A DNA stretch of 64,000 nt from the NCBI RefSeq assembly GCF_000143415.4, contig NW_003314273.1, positions 2,144,081 to 2,208,080 on the forward strand, written 5' to 3'. The stretch comes from Selaginella moellendorffii. Taxonomy: Eukaryota > Streptophyta > Lycopodiopsida > Selaginellales > Selaginellaceae. The position numbers were made by a program, and so were the translations under genes. Shown in pieces: positions 43,560 to 55,555 of this stretch. The notes beneath the pieces are model-generated. The model was given only the letters and a program-made list of their open reading frames with translations, was not told the DNA's origin and ran no database searches. Position 1 is the first letter of the stretch. Every line of letters begins with the position of its first letter.

Positions 43560-44640
43560 GATCGCCATTCTCGCGAGCGTCACCACTGGGCTTCGACGCA
43601 TTCCTTGGCCGATGAATACTGTGCGAAGGGACACTACTTCTTTCACAGGGAGGAAGACTCGGCTTGCAAGGGAAAGAGGCTACTGGAGCCTTTTCGGTGC
43701 AGCAATCTGTGGATTTCGTCTCTTTCGAGGCAGGGAGAAGAAGGGTCGAGCACGCCATGCTTGCATCCAGCGCGGGTTTGGCCTATTTCCTTAGCAACTT
43801 ATTTCGATTCGAGGTAAGCTTCTCTCTTCTCAATTCTTACTCCACAGTCTTACTTTGGATGCTTCTTTCTGCTTCCTATTGTCATCTCCGGGGCGCGGCC
43901 ACTGGTCGCAAAACAATGAATGTTTTCATCTTTGCTGTATTCGAAAAACATTTGTTCTCTAGGCGATCACAGCATTGCTTCTTCACGTCATTGCTGGACT
44001 CTTTCTTACGTCGTAGGTATTTCCTCGCACAGATTTGGATATCTCACAGAACTTTTGGAATTCTTCGTCTAGTTGATGCACGGATTTCTCGGCGTTGCCA
44101 TGGGTGCTTTGTTGAGTCGCTCGCTCGCTCGCTAGATTTCCATTTTCTAACACACTGCTGCTCAGATGGAGAATCAACTGGGGCGTCTCGATCCTTGCTT
44201 GTACACTGGTATGCACGAAACTCTTTGCTTTTGGCTCGATGTTCTCGCTGTCTAGAGTTGCAGGTCCGTGCTGTTGGAGCGATTGGCTTTGTGTTTCTGT
44301 GCTCTTGGCTGGTCAAGAAAAATATCTTCAGCTTGGTACAAAGAGATTCTCTTCTGAATGTTCCTCTTCTCTTGCAGATCACCATAAACACCCATGCTTC
44401 GCTCTCGTACATTCCTCGCTTACAATGCCGACCATCTATGCTGGGTAAAGTTTCTCCCAGTTTTAGATCGAAAGCTGACCTCTAGCTTATCGTGAACTGC
44501 GCATCGCTTGTTTTCCTCCTCCATGTTTTGTACGCGATTATTCTTCAGGGCCTGGGAATCAAGTTGTCACTGGCGGTTCCTGGCTGGATGTCGAGATCCA
44601 TGTAAAATCAAAGGATGCTTACCCGGAATTCATCCTTTTG
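43560..44640 (+). pseudogene. Membrane protein gene, copy 2 (decaying)
   Basis: Counterpart of 36903-38043. Early blocks are kept (MLASSAGLAYFLSNLFRFE with GTAAGC). The block ITINTHASLSY has lost about 30 bases encoding MVAAVGINI, and a further deletion follows after TMPTIYAG. An insertion (GGTATTTCCTCG) lies near 44016. A functional product is unlikely. Confidence 0.5.
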
Positions 44641-44701
44641 TACAGACACCATTTCTGGCGTTGATATAAAAATCGGGGATGGTGAAAATTCCAGCTCTAA
44701 G

Positions 44702-45790
44702 TTAGAGCACGTTCTCTCTGTTTATCAAGAAAGATGCCCAAGCCTCGCTTGAAGGAGCTACAGGATGAACCCAGTGACCAGGAGTTCGACTGCAAGGAAT
44801 GACCAAACAAACACCACACTGCATCAAAAACTCAAAGAAGAAGATTTCAAAGTACCTCCCACCCGGTGCAATATATGTGTCCCAGCCTCTTCGAACCTGA
44901 TAAGTACGAAATCCCAGGCGTACTCAAACCTCGCGTTCCCATGTCGATTCTGCTACCATAGTAGTAGCGGTAGAGGTCGGGAGGCAATCGTTGATCCAGT
45001 TCCTCACTTCTTTTCGTGTTACTAGGCTGTGGAGTTGCTTCTTTGATGGTATTTTCATCGTCCGTGGAAGGGTTCCTTGTTGTTTGCTCTTCGGCATTTG
45101 CAGGAAAGGCTTCAGCAGTAGCTCCGCCAGCCTGTCGCTCTTCTGCTTCAACTGCGGCACGGACGCTCTCCGTGAATGCATCATCATCCTCTGGGAATAG
45201 ATGGCCTGTGAAAACAAAAGCAAGAATGTCAAAAAGAAGAAACCATAGATGAACGAAATGGTCCCAACCTGGCGTCTTAAGTTTCTGGATGCGAAGTGAA
45301 CGCAACTCCTGGAGTTTTTCAACAACTAGCACCATTTCCATCTGCAAAGGAAGACGGGAAAAAGTGTAAGCGAGTACATAAACAGACATAGGCTGCACCT
45401 CTTTCTCCAATCGCAACCTCGCCTCCTTAACGGTTTTCTTTTGAGCAACATCGTTTATCTTTTTCCATCTGAGCAAACCTGCTGTCAAACAAGAAAGGAA
45501 GGAAGAAAGAATCTATCATACCTTCTTCTTAACAATGTCTCTTGCAATCTCACGAGTTCTCCATTCCTCCGCTTGACGATCGGCTTCCTCGAAAAGTTTG
45601 TCCGCCTAAACAACGAAGAATTGTAAGCAACGAAGCATAAAGCTATAGAACAAAAGAGAAAAAGAGAAAGAATCTAAGAACTTACCATTCTCCTCTTCTC
45701 GGCCTCGTGCTGCCTCTGATCTTGCGACGACTCTCCAATTTGATCCTCCTTTCCCGAAATTTTGCCACAGCAGTGATGCCGCATTTCCAT
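44702..45790 (-). CDS. U11/U12 snRNP 59 kDa (PDCD7-like) protein, 5' end uncertain
   Basis: Exons on the minus strand: about 45790-45686, 45605-45522 (ADKLFEEADRQAEEW), 45458-45399, 45341-45269 (LVVEKLQELRSLRIQKLK), 45205 to about 44930, 44896-44856 (VRRGWDTYIAPGG) and 44789-44702 (SRTPGHWVHPVAPSSEAWAS). Together these match plant U11/U12-59K, a subunit of the minor spliceosome, including LFPEDDDAF, RAAVEAEERQ and YRYYYGSRIDMGT. Two problems are seen: 37 bases between the DMGT block and VRRGW do not splice cleanly in frame, and the first exon lacks a convincing N-terminus. The gene sits between two tandem duplications whose breakpoints fall in its last and first exons. Confidence 0.7.
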
Positions 45791-45996
45791 CCACGACGCC
45801 TTGCAGCGGCAGGCGAAGCCCCTCGATCATGCCGATCGATCTCCCGCCGCAAATGCCGAGCTGCTAAATTTTCCCCCATCAATCTCTTCCGGACCCCGAA
45901 TCCCATCGATGTAGTGCTTCCTCGCATGGAGGGCATTGCTAGCGCGCGCCTCTCCCTGCCCTGGAACGCCCTCATCCTCGGCTCGCCTTGCATGTG

Positions 45997-46260
45997 ATCG
46001 ATCGGCGCCGGGCTCTCAAGATCACTTACACGGCCTTGAGCAGCTCGAGGTTGAATCCATAAACCCTAAACTCCTGTTCCACGTGGAGCGATCTCAGCCG
46101 TTTGCTCTCAACGGTCGTGGTCTAAGGGATTGCATTCGCATCGAATGGAATTTCATGGGCACAACATAGTGCGCCGATTCACCTGCCTAGAAGCAAAGTG
46201 AGGTATGAAAATCTCAAATCTCTTCCAAGCCAGAGATTTCGTTTGGTAGTTAAAGGTCGT
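45997..46260. promoter_or_regulatory. Intergenic region between 59K and gene V, with a telo-box
   Basis: AAACCCTAAA, a plant telo-box common in promoters of housekeeping and translation genes, lies near 46059-46068, upstream of the 59K gene on the minus side. Confidence 0.4.
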
Positions 46261-47410
46261 TATTCTAACAGGAAAAAAAAAAGAGGCTTACTTCCCAAGA
46301 AAGTATGAGTAACTGGAATCGTCTGCAAAGTAATCCCCCATCGTGAGTCAAGCCGAGTATCATTCGATCCTTGTTCCTGCCGTAGAAGACCAAGAGAGCC
46401 ACGCACGACGAATACGGGGGACCTCTTCCAGATATTTGCTTCTTAAAAAGCACTTTCAAGTCTGGCTCAAGACTTAGCATGCTGACTGCTCGGCAGCTTG
46501 TTGAATGCTACTTAGCATTCAACACCACGTCCATTAAAATCACGTTGGCTCCTGGTTGAGGAAGATTCACCCCGGAGAAGTGCTCAGGCAGGACTTGAAA
46601 TTGCTCCAATTCATGGAGGGAGCAATCGACAGGATTCAGTAGCATCGCATGAGAGAATTAAGTACCAATCTAGTGAGGGCTTGGTCACGGCAGCGGCATG
46701 GATTGAACAGAGGGAGATCACGAGGGCAAGAACGAGAGGAATCGCGCGCAACAGAGGGACAAGAGGAATCACTTGCAAGAACGAGAGGAATTGATTGTAG
46801 CAGAAAGAGAATGGGAGTGGAATGCTTACCGAGCCTGTGGGGGTGTAGAGCGCCACTAAATCGCTCCACCTCGATTTTGCACACAAATCTAGTGGCTCTT
46901 CTACAGCATCACCTTTCATGCCCAGACAAAACATAACAACTGTTGAATGGAATGGATCAAAGTAGGCATCATCACCAGCGCCGAAAGGATGAGGAGGATG
47001 AGGCAACACTCCGAAGTCCTGGTCTTCTGCTGGAGTTGCCGCTGATGTTGGTGTTGATATAGCCAGATTGCGGCCTGGAAGGCCTGTGCTTGTACTTGAT
47101 CGGAGGCGAGAGCTGTAGCTCATGCAGAGCTTCTCCCTTCTGGAGACTTTTCAGCAATTCTAACTGTGCAGCAAGAGACCATCACAGTCAGTCGAGAGAA
47201 AAGAAATCACTAGACTCCCTGTTTCCACATTGGTTCCCGTGCTTCGTTCGTGGCATTTCCCTTTACGATCTTGAGGAAAGCTCCCATTGTTGCAATTTGG
47301 ATCCATGCCTACCATGCAAACCGGGCACCAGTTTGACTTCGAGTTAGTGTCCTCCATGCAGCTCATGTGGACTAAAACACATGAGAAAAATTTGATCTTC
47401 CACAAACGTG
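46260..47410 (-). CDS. Gene V, copy 1: unrecognised coding-like region
   Basis: Minus-strand blocks with plausible splice sites: CMEDTNSKSNWCPVCMVGMD (cysteine pairs, near 47350), LKSLQKGEALHELQLSPPIK (near 47150), GVLPHPPHPFGAGDD with FDPFHSTVVMFCLGMKGDAV (ending at a GTAAGC donor near 46830), FQVLPEHFSGVNLPQPG (near 46600) and SLEPDLKVLFKKQISGRGPP with VALLVFYGRNKDRMILGL (near 46430-46350). The blocks are similar in copy 2, which suggests coding. I could not build one continuous frame and do not recognise the family. Confidence 0.4.
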
Positions 47411-50073
47411 TGACTACAGATGCTGCAGCTGGCAGTCAAGGGACTTAATCCATGGACACTTTCAGTATTTGAATGTCGTGAAACATGTCAGTTTCAAGTA
47501 TCCGCCTTGCAGTACCCTGTAAGTCCTTGTTAAGAATAAATTGGCCGTGACATCGTAGAGTTGGTCATTGAAGTATTCAAGAGTTATACAGAAAGCTTGT
47601 AAGATGAAAAAAATTAGTTAAAGCACTGAAAGAAAAAAAACAAAAGAAAAATAGGTGTTTTACATGTTCTTCTTAACAAGGTGATGGGTTCTGTCAATGC
47701 AGATATCACGAAGTTAAAAGTATGGCGTGGTCAAGAAACATACTATAAAGTGCGGATATGTCGTCTCCTTTTCGTGTATAGACCAACGCGGACACCTGAG
47801 CAGGAAAATTTCTACAAAGCATTTTCAGGAACAATGCTAGGATGCCAGTCTTCCGCGGAAGATGTCCATATAAATTCAATGGAGATGTTCTTCTGTGGAA
47901 GGAAGATGTTGCATGTATGAAGTGATTGTCCCAGCCTTGGTTCTTGGCGCTGTGCAAGCGCCGTCATCCTAAACGAATCTCAGCTTGTACAGCCTCGAAG
48001 TGCGCATATCCTCTAACACAATTGAGAAATTTCCAACTCAAACACAGGTCATGAGTTCAAATTCTCTCCTTTCGCCTCTTTTATCCAAGTGAATGCAGTG
48101 GAGGACCACAGTGTGTGCTCCAAACCTTTTGTAGGAGTGTCAAGTGTAACATCTTCAAAACTTTATAGCCATTGTTCACTTTGCAACCTGGAGCATAAAT
48201 CTGATATTGGGGCCACATATAGATGGATCATTACATGCACGCAAACCTTCCTAGACAAATGGATAAAAGAGGAAGAATTTGCACTGATGTGTCTTCCTGC
48301 ATGTTCTATCAAGAATAGAATAAAAAAGAACATGTCTAATCAGAAATTTATAAGTGGTTGTCAAAGTTTAACTTTATTAAAGCATTCCCATTTGAATACA
48401 ATTAAGGATACAAAAACAAATTACATACCATTAAGTACAATTTTTGTATTTCCAATAACTATGTACAAGCACCATGATAAATATAAAAAAAAAGAACAAA
48501 TCATTTAATGTGATTTCTAAGTATATAAGAATATATATATATTTTGTGTATGTTTTATCTCTTACTATCAACAACTAGGGAATTTAATAATATGTTGAAA
48601 ATTAATAATTTGAAAGGGAATAAATGCAAGTTAGTTTCTATAACAACTTTTTTATTTGCCAAAGGTTTTGCAATTTAAGTTAGTTATGAAGCCCTAGATT
48701 TCATTGAGCATTAATGTAATATATTTATTTAAAAGAGTTTTGATTACTTTTCTTAAATTTTTAAAAATAAAATATGTTAATAAAAATTCTATTTTAGAAT
48801 GAAAGATGTACATAATTGCAAAGATGCCACAAAGTGGAAATATATATATTATTTGATAGAATTAACTTTATTATAGTAAATGTTAAAAGTATTAAAAGCC
48901 TTGTATTGTTGGTGAATCAAAATGCTTGCATAATAATCACAAATTCAGTATAAATGCCAACATTAAAGTAAAACACACAATCTAAATTAGTACAAATTTT
49001 ATTATAATATATTATTATCTTTTACTTTATAAAGAGATGGACATAAGCTTAAAAATTTTATAAAGACTAAGTTTAAATATAATTTATGGAAAAATTAAAT
49101 AAAAATTAATGAGTATTTAGAAGCACACAACTTGATTTTAGTTATAAAATTTTAGATCCGTTTGAAATGTTTTGAAACTATACATTATTTAATATTTATA
49201 TGGACATATAAAGAAAGGTAAAACTTAAAAAACAATTTGATTCTTTATTAAACTTTGAAATTTAGGTTTTCAGTGATGATAAAAAAATTAGTAAAGATTA
49301 TAATTTTCATGAAATTTTTCAAAAATTAATGGTATTTTAGCTCTTTTTATTGTATTTTATGATATTTAAGTATTGTCATCATGTATACACACATGATAAA
49401 GTATGATACTCATCAGTTATATGGTAAAAACTAACTATAGTATTTTTAAAAATAGGTAAAAATTAGAGTATAAAAAACTTTGACAAAATTAATATTTAAG
49501 TTTATATATTTTTTAAATAATTTTAAAAGTTAAGCTTAGGTTTTGCCTTACCCAGTGTAATCTTCCATAAGTACATGCTATTTATTTGGCAAGAAGAAGG
49601 AATGTTTCACAAATCGCAAATAAAGTTTTAGTTTTGCATTTAAAGCTTTAAAACTTGAAGTTTCCCTTTCAATTGAGATTAAAGAGAGAAATTATTTTCC
49701 ATAATAAAAATAAATAACTTTAATGTATATTTTGTATTTTTATAGCTTATACTTGTAAATGTATTAAGTAAAAATCAAACATTTTTACTTAGAAAAGAGT
49801 ATTTTAAGTATTTTAAATATTTTAATTTAATAATATATAAAAAATTTACTTAAAATTTTTATTTATTGCAAATAATTTAGATAAAAAAGACAATTAAAAA
49901 GCTGAAAAAAATATAAATTTGTTTTAGCTAAGAAAAAATAATATAAACATATCCAAAAATAGTTATGTTAAGTAGCTATAATGGATAAATTAATATAAGA
50001 TTTGACTATAAAAGGATCTTTTGAATTTGCCAAAACAATATAAAATATAGTGTATATGGTTAAATGGTCTATA
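47411..50073. other. AT-rich tract of unit A
   Basis: No gene was recognised. From 48500 the sequence is extremely AT-rich. The blocks at 48385-48608 and 49983-50071 are inverted in unit B. Confidence 0.5.
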
Positions 50074-50345
50074 TTGATCCTCCTTTCCCGAAATTTTGCC
50101 ACGGCAGTGAGTTGCTCCCACGCCGCAGTTCCATCCACGGCGCCTTGCAGCGGCAGGAGAAGCCCCTCGACCTCCTGCCGCAAATGCCAAGCTGCCAAAC
50201 TTTTGGCATCAATCTCATTGCTGTTCTTCCGGACCCCGAATCCCATCGATGTAGTGCTTCCTCGCATCGTCACTGAAGAGGAGGGCATTGCTAGCGCGCG
50301 CCTCTCCCTGCCCTCATCCTCGGCTCGCCTTGCAGCGATCACTTC
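50074..50345 (-). pseudogene. Duplicated first-exon fragment of the 59K-like gene
   Basis: Matches 45740-45997 in direct orientation, including TMRGSTTSMGFGVRK and FRERRI on the minus strand. The rest of the gene is absent, because unit A AT-rich sequence joins directly at 50073. Confidence 0.8.
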
Positions 50346-50404
50346 CAGCTCCAGAGACCCGGCGCCGGGCTCTCAAGACTTACACGGCCTTGAGAAGCTC
50401 GATA

Positions 50405-51575
50405 CTTCCCAAGAAAGTATGAGTAACTGGAATCGTCTGCAAAGTAATCACGAGAGCCACGTACGACGAATGCGGGGGACCTCTCCCAGATATCTGCTTC
50501 TTAAAAAGCACTTTCAAGTCTGGCTCAAGACGTAGCATGCTGACTGCTCTGCAGCTTGTTGAATACTACTTAGCATTCAACACCACGTCCATTAAAATCA
50601 CGTTGGCTCCTGGTTGAGGAAGATTCACCCTGGAGAAGTGCTCAGGCAGGGCTTGAAATTGCTCCAATTCGTGGATAAGGGAGCAATCGACAGGATTCAG
50701 TAGCATCGCATGAGAGAACTAAGTATCAATCTAGTGAGGGCTTGGTCACGGCAGCGGCATGGATTGAACAGAGGGAGATGACGAGGGCAAGAACGAGAGG
50801 AATCGCGCGCAACAGAGGGACAAGAGGAATCACTTGTAAGAGAGGAATTGATTGTAGCAGCAAGAGAATGGGAGTGGAATGCTTACCGAGCCTGTGGGGA
50901 TGTAGAACGCCACTAAATCGCTCCACCTCGAGTTTGCACACAAATCTAGTGGCTCTTCTAAAGCGTCACCTTTCATGCCCAGACAAAACATAACAACTGT
51001 TGAATGGAATGGATCAAAGTAGGGATCATCACCAGCGCCGAAAGGATGAGGAGGATGAGGCAACACTCCGAAGTCCTCCCCTAGTTAGAAGCTACTAGGA
51101 AAACAAACGTACCTCACCAGAAAGGTGTAGAGGATGACGAGCTTGTTGTTCGCTTTGAGCGCGCGCGATTTTTGTGTAGGGGTCTTCTGCTGGAGTTGCC
51201 GCTGATGTTGGAGTTGATATAGCCAGATTGCGGCCTGGAAGGCCTGTGCTTGTACTTGATCGGAGGCGAGAGCTGTAGCTCGTGCAGAGCTTCTCCCTTC
51301 TGGAGACTTTTCAGCAATTCTAACTGTGCAGCAAGAGACCATCACAGTCAGTCGAGAGAAAAGAAATCACTCACTCTGGAGACTCCCTGTTTCCACATTG
51401 GTTCCCGTGCTTCGTTCGTGGCCTTTCCCTTTACGATCTTGAGGAAATTTCCCATTGTTGCAATCTGGATCCATGCCTACCATGCAAACCGGGCACCAGT
51501 TTGACTTCGAGTTAGTGTCCTCCATGCAGCTCATGTGGACTAAAACACATGAGAAAAATTTGATCTTCCACAAAC
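50405..51575 (-). pseudogene. Gene V, copy 2 (decayed)
   Basis: Same blocks as copy 1 (GVLPHPPHPFGAGDDPYF, LKSLQKGEALHELQLSPPIK, NWCPVCMVGMD). It has lost about 60 bases in the segment equivalent to 46337-46395 and gained about 100 bases near 51075-51180 between two exon blocks. Confidence 0.45.
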
Positions 51576-54480
51576 GTGTGACTACAGATGCTGCAGCTGG
51601 CAGTCAAGGGACTTAATCCACGGACACTTTCAGTGTTTGAATGTCGTGAAACATGTCAGTTTCAAGTATCCGCCTTGCAGTACAACAGTAAGTCCTTGTT
51701 AAGAATAAACTGGCCGTGACATCGTAGAGTTGGTCATTGAAGTATTCAGGAGTTATACAGAAAGCTTGTAAGATGAAACAAATTAGTTAAAGCACTGAAA
51801 GAATAAAAAGAAAAGAAAATAGGTGTTTTACATGTTCTTCTTAACAAGGTGATGGGAGATTCTGTCAATGCAGTTCCCTTCAGATATCACGAAGTTAAAA
51901 GTATGGCGTGGTCAAGAAACATACTATAAAGTGCGGATATGTCGTCTCCTTTTCGTGTATAGACCAACGCGGACACCTGAGCAGGAAAATTTATACATAG
52001 CATTTTCAGGAACAATGTTTACCCGCATCAGGATGCCAGTCTTCCGCGGAAACCATCATATGTGGATGTCCATATGAATTCAATGGAGATGTTCTTCTAT
52101 GGAAGGAAGATGTTGCATGTATGAAGTGATTGTCCCAGCCTTCGCTCTTGGCGCTGTGCAAGCGCCGTCATCCTAAACGAATCTCAGCTACAGCCTCGAA
52201 GTGCACATATCCTCTACTACACAATTGAGAAATTTCCAACTCAAACACAGGTCATCAGTTCAAATTCTCTCCTTTCGCCTCTTTTATCCATCAAGATTTG
52301 CGTGCATGCATTGAGGACCACAGTATGTGCTCCAAAACCTTTTCTAGGAGTGTCAAGTGTAACATCTTCAAAACTTTATAGCCATTGTTCACTTTGCAAC
52401 CTGGAGCATAAATATGATATTGGGACCACATATAGATGGATCATTACATGCACGCAAATCTTCCTAGACAAATGGATAAAAGAGGAGAGAATTGGCACTG
52501 ATGTGTCCTCCTGCATGTGGCAGGCTACCCTGTAATCCTTTCATCAACACAATATAGCCAGCTGCAGTCTGTCAATCAAGAATAGAAAAAAAAGGGCATG
52601 TCTAGTCATATAAGTGGTTGTCGAAGTTTAACTTTAAAATGACTAACTTTCAATATATCATTAAATTCCCTAGTTGTTGATAGGAAGAGATAAAAACATA
52701 CACAAGATATAAATATTCTTATATACTTAGAAATCACATTGAATGGTTTGTTCTTTTTTTTTTCTATTTGTGATGATGCTTGTACATGAATTGCACATAG
52801 TTATTGGAAATAAGAAAATTGTACTTAATGGTTTGTAATTTGTTTTACTTAGTTTTGTATCCTTAACTGTATTCACATGTATTAAAAGGGAGGAAATGCA
52901 AGTTAGTTTCTTTATCTGCCCAAGGTTCTACAACTTAAGTTAGAGTAACAGTTAGTTTAATGGTAATATATTTATTTAAAAAAGTTTTAAGTATATAATT
53001 CCATTAATTTTCTTAAATTTTTAGAAATGCAATATGTTGATATTTTAATAAAATTTCTATTTTAGAAAGAAAGAATTACAAAGATGGCACGAAGTGAAAA
53101 TGTGCACATTATTTGCTAGCATTAACTTTATTATAGTAAATGTTGAAAGCCTTGTATTGCTTATCAAAGTATGCTTATCAAAGTATCATTACTGAATCAA
53201 AATTCATGCATAATAATCACAAATCTAATATAAATGCCAAAATTAAAGAAGAACACACAATCATAAATTAGTACAAATTTAATCATAATATATTATTATC
53301 TCTTACTTTATAAACAGATGGACACTAGTTTGAAAACATTATAGAGAATAACCTTTCAAGTATAATTTATGGAAAAATTATATCTAAACAACAAGTATTC
53401 AGAGGTACACAATTTGATTTTAGTTATATGATTTTAAATCCACTTAAAAATTTATAAAAATATACATTGACTAATATTTGTATGGACATAAGTACTATAA
53501 TAATTGTAAAAAGATATTTTTAAACTTTAAAATTTAGGTTTTCAATAATGATCAAGAAAGTAGTAAATTTTATTTTTTGCATATAAAATTTCAAATATTA
53601 ATGATATTTTAGCTCTTTTTATTGTATTTCATGACAGTTAAGTATTGCTATCATGTATGCATGCATGATAAAGCATAATACTCATCACTTATATTGCAAA
53701 AAGTAACAATAATATCTTTAAAAGGAGGTAAGTTAGAGTATAGAAAACTTTGACTATTAAAGTATATATATTTGTTAAATTATTTTAAAAGTTATGTGGA
53801 GCTTACGTTTTAATGCAATCGAGATTAAATAGATAAAACCCTTTTTCACAATAGAAATAAACAACTTTAATGTGTATTTGTATTTTTATAGCTTATGCTT
53901 ATAAATGTACTAAGTGAAAATCAAATATATTTGACTTAGAAAAGAGTATTTTAAGTATTCTAATTAAATATTGTATAAAGAATTTGCTTAAATTTTTATT
54001 TTATTGCAATTAATTTAGATAGGAAAGAAAATTTAAAAGCTGAAAAATATATAAATATTTTTTAGCTAAGAAAAAATAATTTAAATATATCTAAAAATAG
54101 TTGTGTTAAGTTCTAAGATGTTATAATGGATATAGATCATTTAACCATATACACTACATTGTTTTATTCTTTTGGCAAATCCAAAAGATCCTAATTATAG
54201 TCCAAGCTTATATTAATTCACATATTTAATATTTAAGAGATTTCAGACTGCTTAGTAATATACTTTATTATACCTAGAAACATTTCCTAAATATATCTTA
54301 TAACATCATCATATATAAAACTTCTAAGCCTAAAAGTGATATTTATATCCCTATAAAGTATACATGCGTTTAGAAAATGTATAAGACTAACATATTAGTT
54401 TTAGGAAACTTTTAGAAACTCATACTTATTGAGGTTTACATTTTAGCTTAATTTTAGTATAAAATCAAAATTATTGAAAT
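51576..54480. other. AT-rich tract of unit B and beyond
   Basis: No gene was recognised. It corresponds to 47411-50073, with the inverted blocks at about 52644-52884 and 54131-54223, then about 250 bp of further AT-rich sequence. Confidence 0.5.
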
Positions 54481-55555
54481 TAGAGGGAGCCGGTCAACTT
54501 CACGGACTCGCCAACGTGTCGGCCCTCGTGTGCACTCTTCTCTCCGCGTTCTCTGGCAGAGACGGGCTGTATTTAATGAAGGCTAGTGTCCTTGGTGTTA
54601 AGGACACCGCCCGTTGACTTGGAGCTCCCAAAAAGCCACGCTCTGTCGTGTATACGTACATACGCTTTCGGATGCATACAGTGTCGGCGGCTTCATTTTA
54701 CCCTTTACGTTCCCATTGTGGCATCGTTCCGTACCAGGTCCCATTGCTCAAAAGTTGAACGCAAGATGAATCGTCAACGCCGGTGGAGTACGGCGTCTCC
54801 ACGCGCCAAATTTTATCCTTTAGTCAACTCATATATGATGCTCTAATCTTATCGTATCTTCATTCATACGAATATGCCCTGGGATCATTACATTTGTAAC
54901 AAGAAAGCCCTAAACTCTCCCAGTCGCACACGTGGCCAGCGAGTTGACGGCCGTGATGCAGTAAAGTCTACGCTATTATGGGCCACTGCCAATTTATACA
55001 CATACGACAATCTCTACCCCTTTTTTTTGGCTCACGCTACACAGCTAAGACAGCGGAATGACGGGATTCCGCCAAATTAAACGGTAAAACGCCAGATTAG
55101 TGGAAATGGATTAACCGGGCTGGTTTAACTTTAACAGCGGTATTAACTAAGCGTGGTTAAGACCAGAAACTTCGTGTGCGCTGGGGCGCGCCAGGTATAT
55201 AATTTTTTGGAGGAACTTCTTCCACGGCGGTCAAGAGAGAGAGGCGCAAACGAAGAAGAGAAAGAAGAAGGAAGAGGAAGAAGAAAAAACTTTGTGTGCT
55301 ATGGTATGGCAGCTTGAGATTCGCTCGCTCGAAATTTCCGCTGGTGCGCCTCGCGTTTAAAGAAATCTCTCTTTCCTCCCTTTGGAAATTGGAAGAAAGG
55401 CGTCGATTTTCTTGGGGATCTCGATGGTTTTGGCGTCCGGTGGGAGCTCACATTGCGAGGAATTCGATTCGGTGTGGCGGAGGAGCTGTGATCGGCGGCG
55501 AGGAAATCTAGCGTGAGAGTTGCTGCCGAGCGATCCAGAGAGTAGTATAAGGGAG
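54481..55555 (+). promoter_or_regulatory. Upstream region and 5' UTR of the MYB gene, TATA box at 55196-55202
   Basis: Composition changes sharply from AT-rich to GC-balanced at about 54480. TATATAA at 55196-55202 is followed by a purine-rich leader (GAAGAAGAG runs to about 55290). A short uORF starting at the ATG near 55301 encodes about 19 codons and ends before the main ATG at 55556. Several GGTTAA/TTAACC phrases occur at 55110-55160. Confidence 0.5.

Larger units (their letters stand above)
38170..44788. repeat. Tandem duplication 1, unit 2
   Basis: Second copy of 31813-38169, slightly longer through indels. Gene X lies in the opposite orientation to unit 1. The right end continues into the intact 59K gene, so this end keeps the original flank. 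Confidence 0.9.
45740..50073. repeat. Tandem duplication 2, unit A (about 4,334 bp)
   Basis: Begins within the first exon of the 59K gene (TTGATCCTCCTTTCCCGAAA at 45740) and runs to 50073, where the same phrase starts again at 50074. It contains unidentified gene V and a long AT-rich tract. Confidence 0.9.
50074..54225. repeat. Tandem duplication 2, unit B
   Basis: Direct copy of unit A with two internal inversions and several deletions. It ends near 54225, where a 90 bp terminal block is reversed relative to the end of unit A. Confidence 0.9.

Noticed and set aside
46649-46936. Plus-strand Arg-rich frame opposite gene V
   Set aside because: Lies over a minus-strand GTAAGC donor and intron; no support in its own frame.
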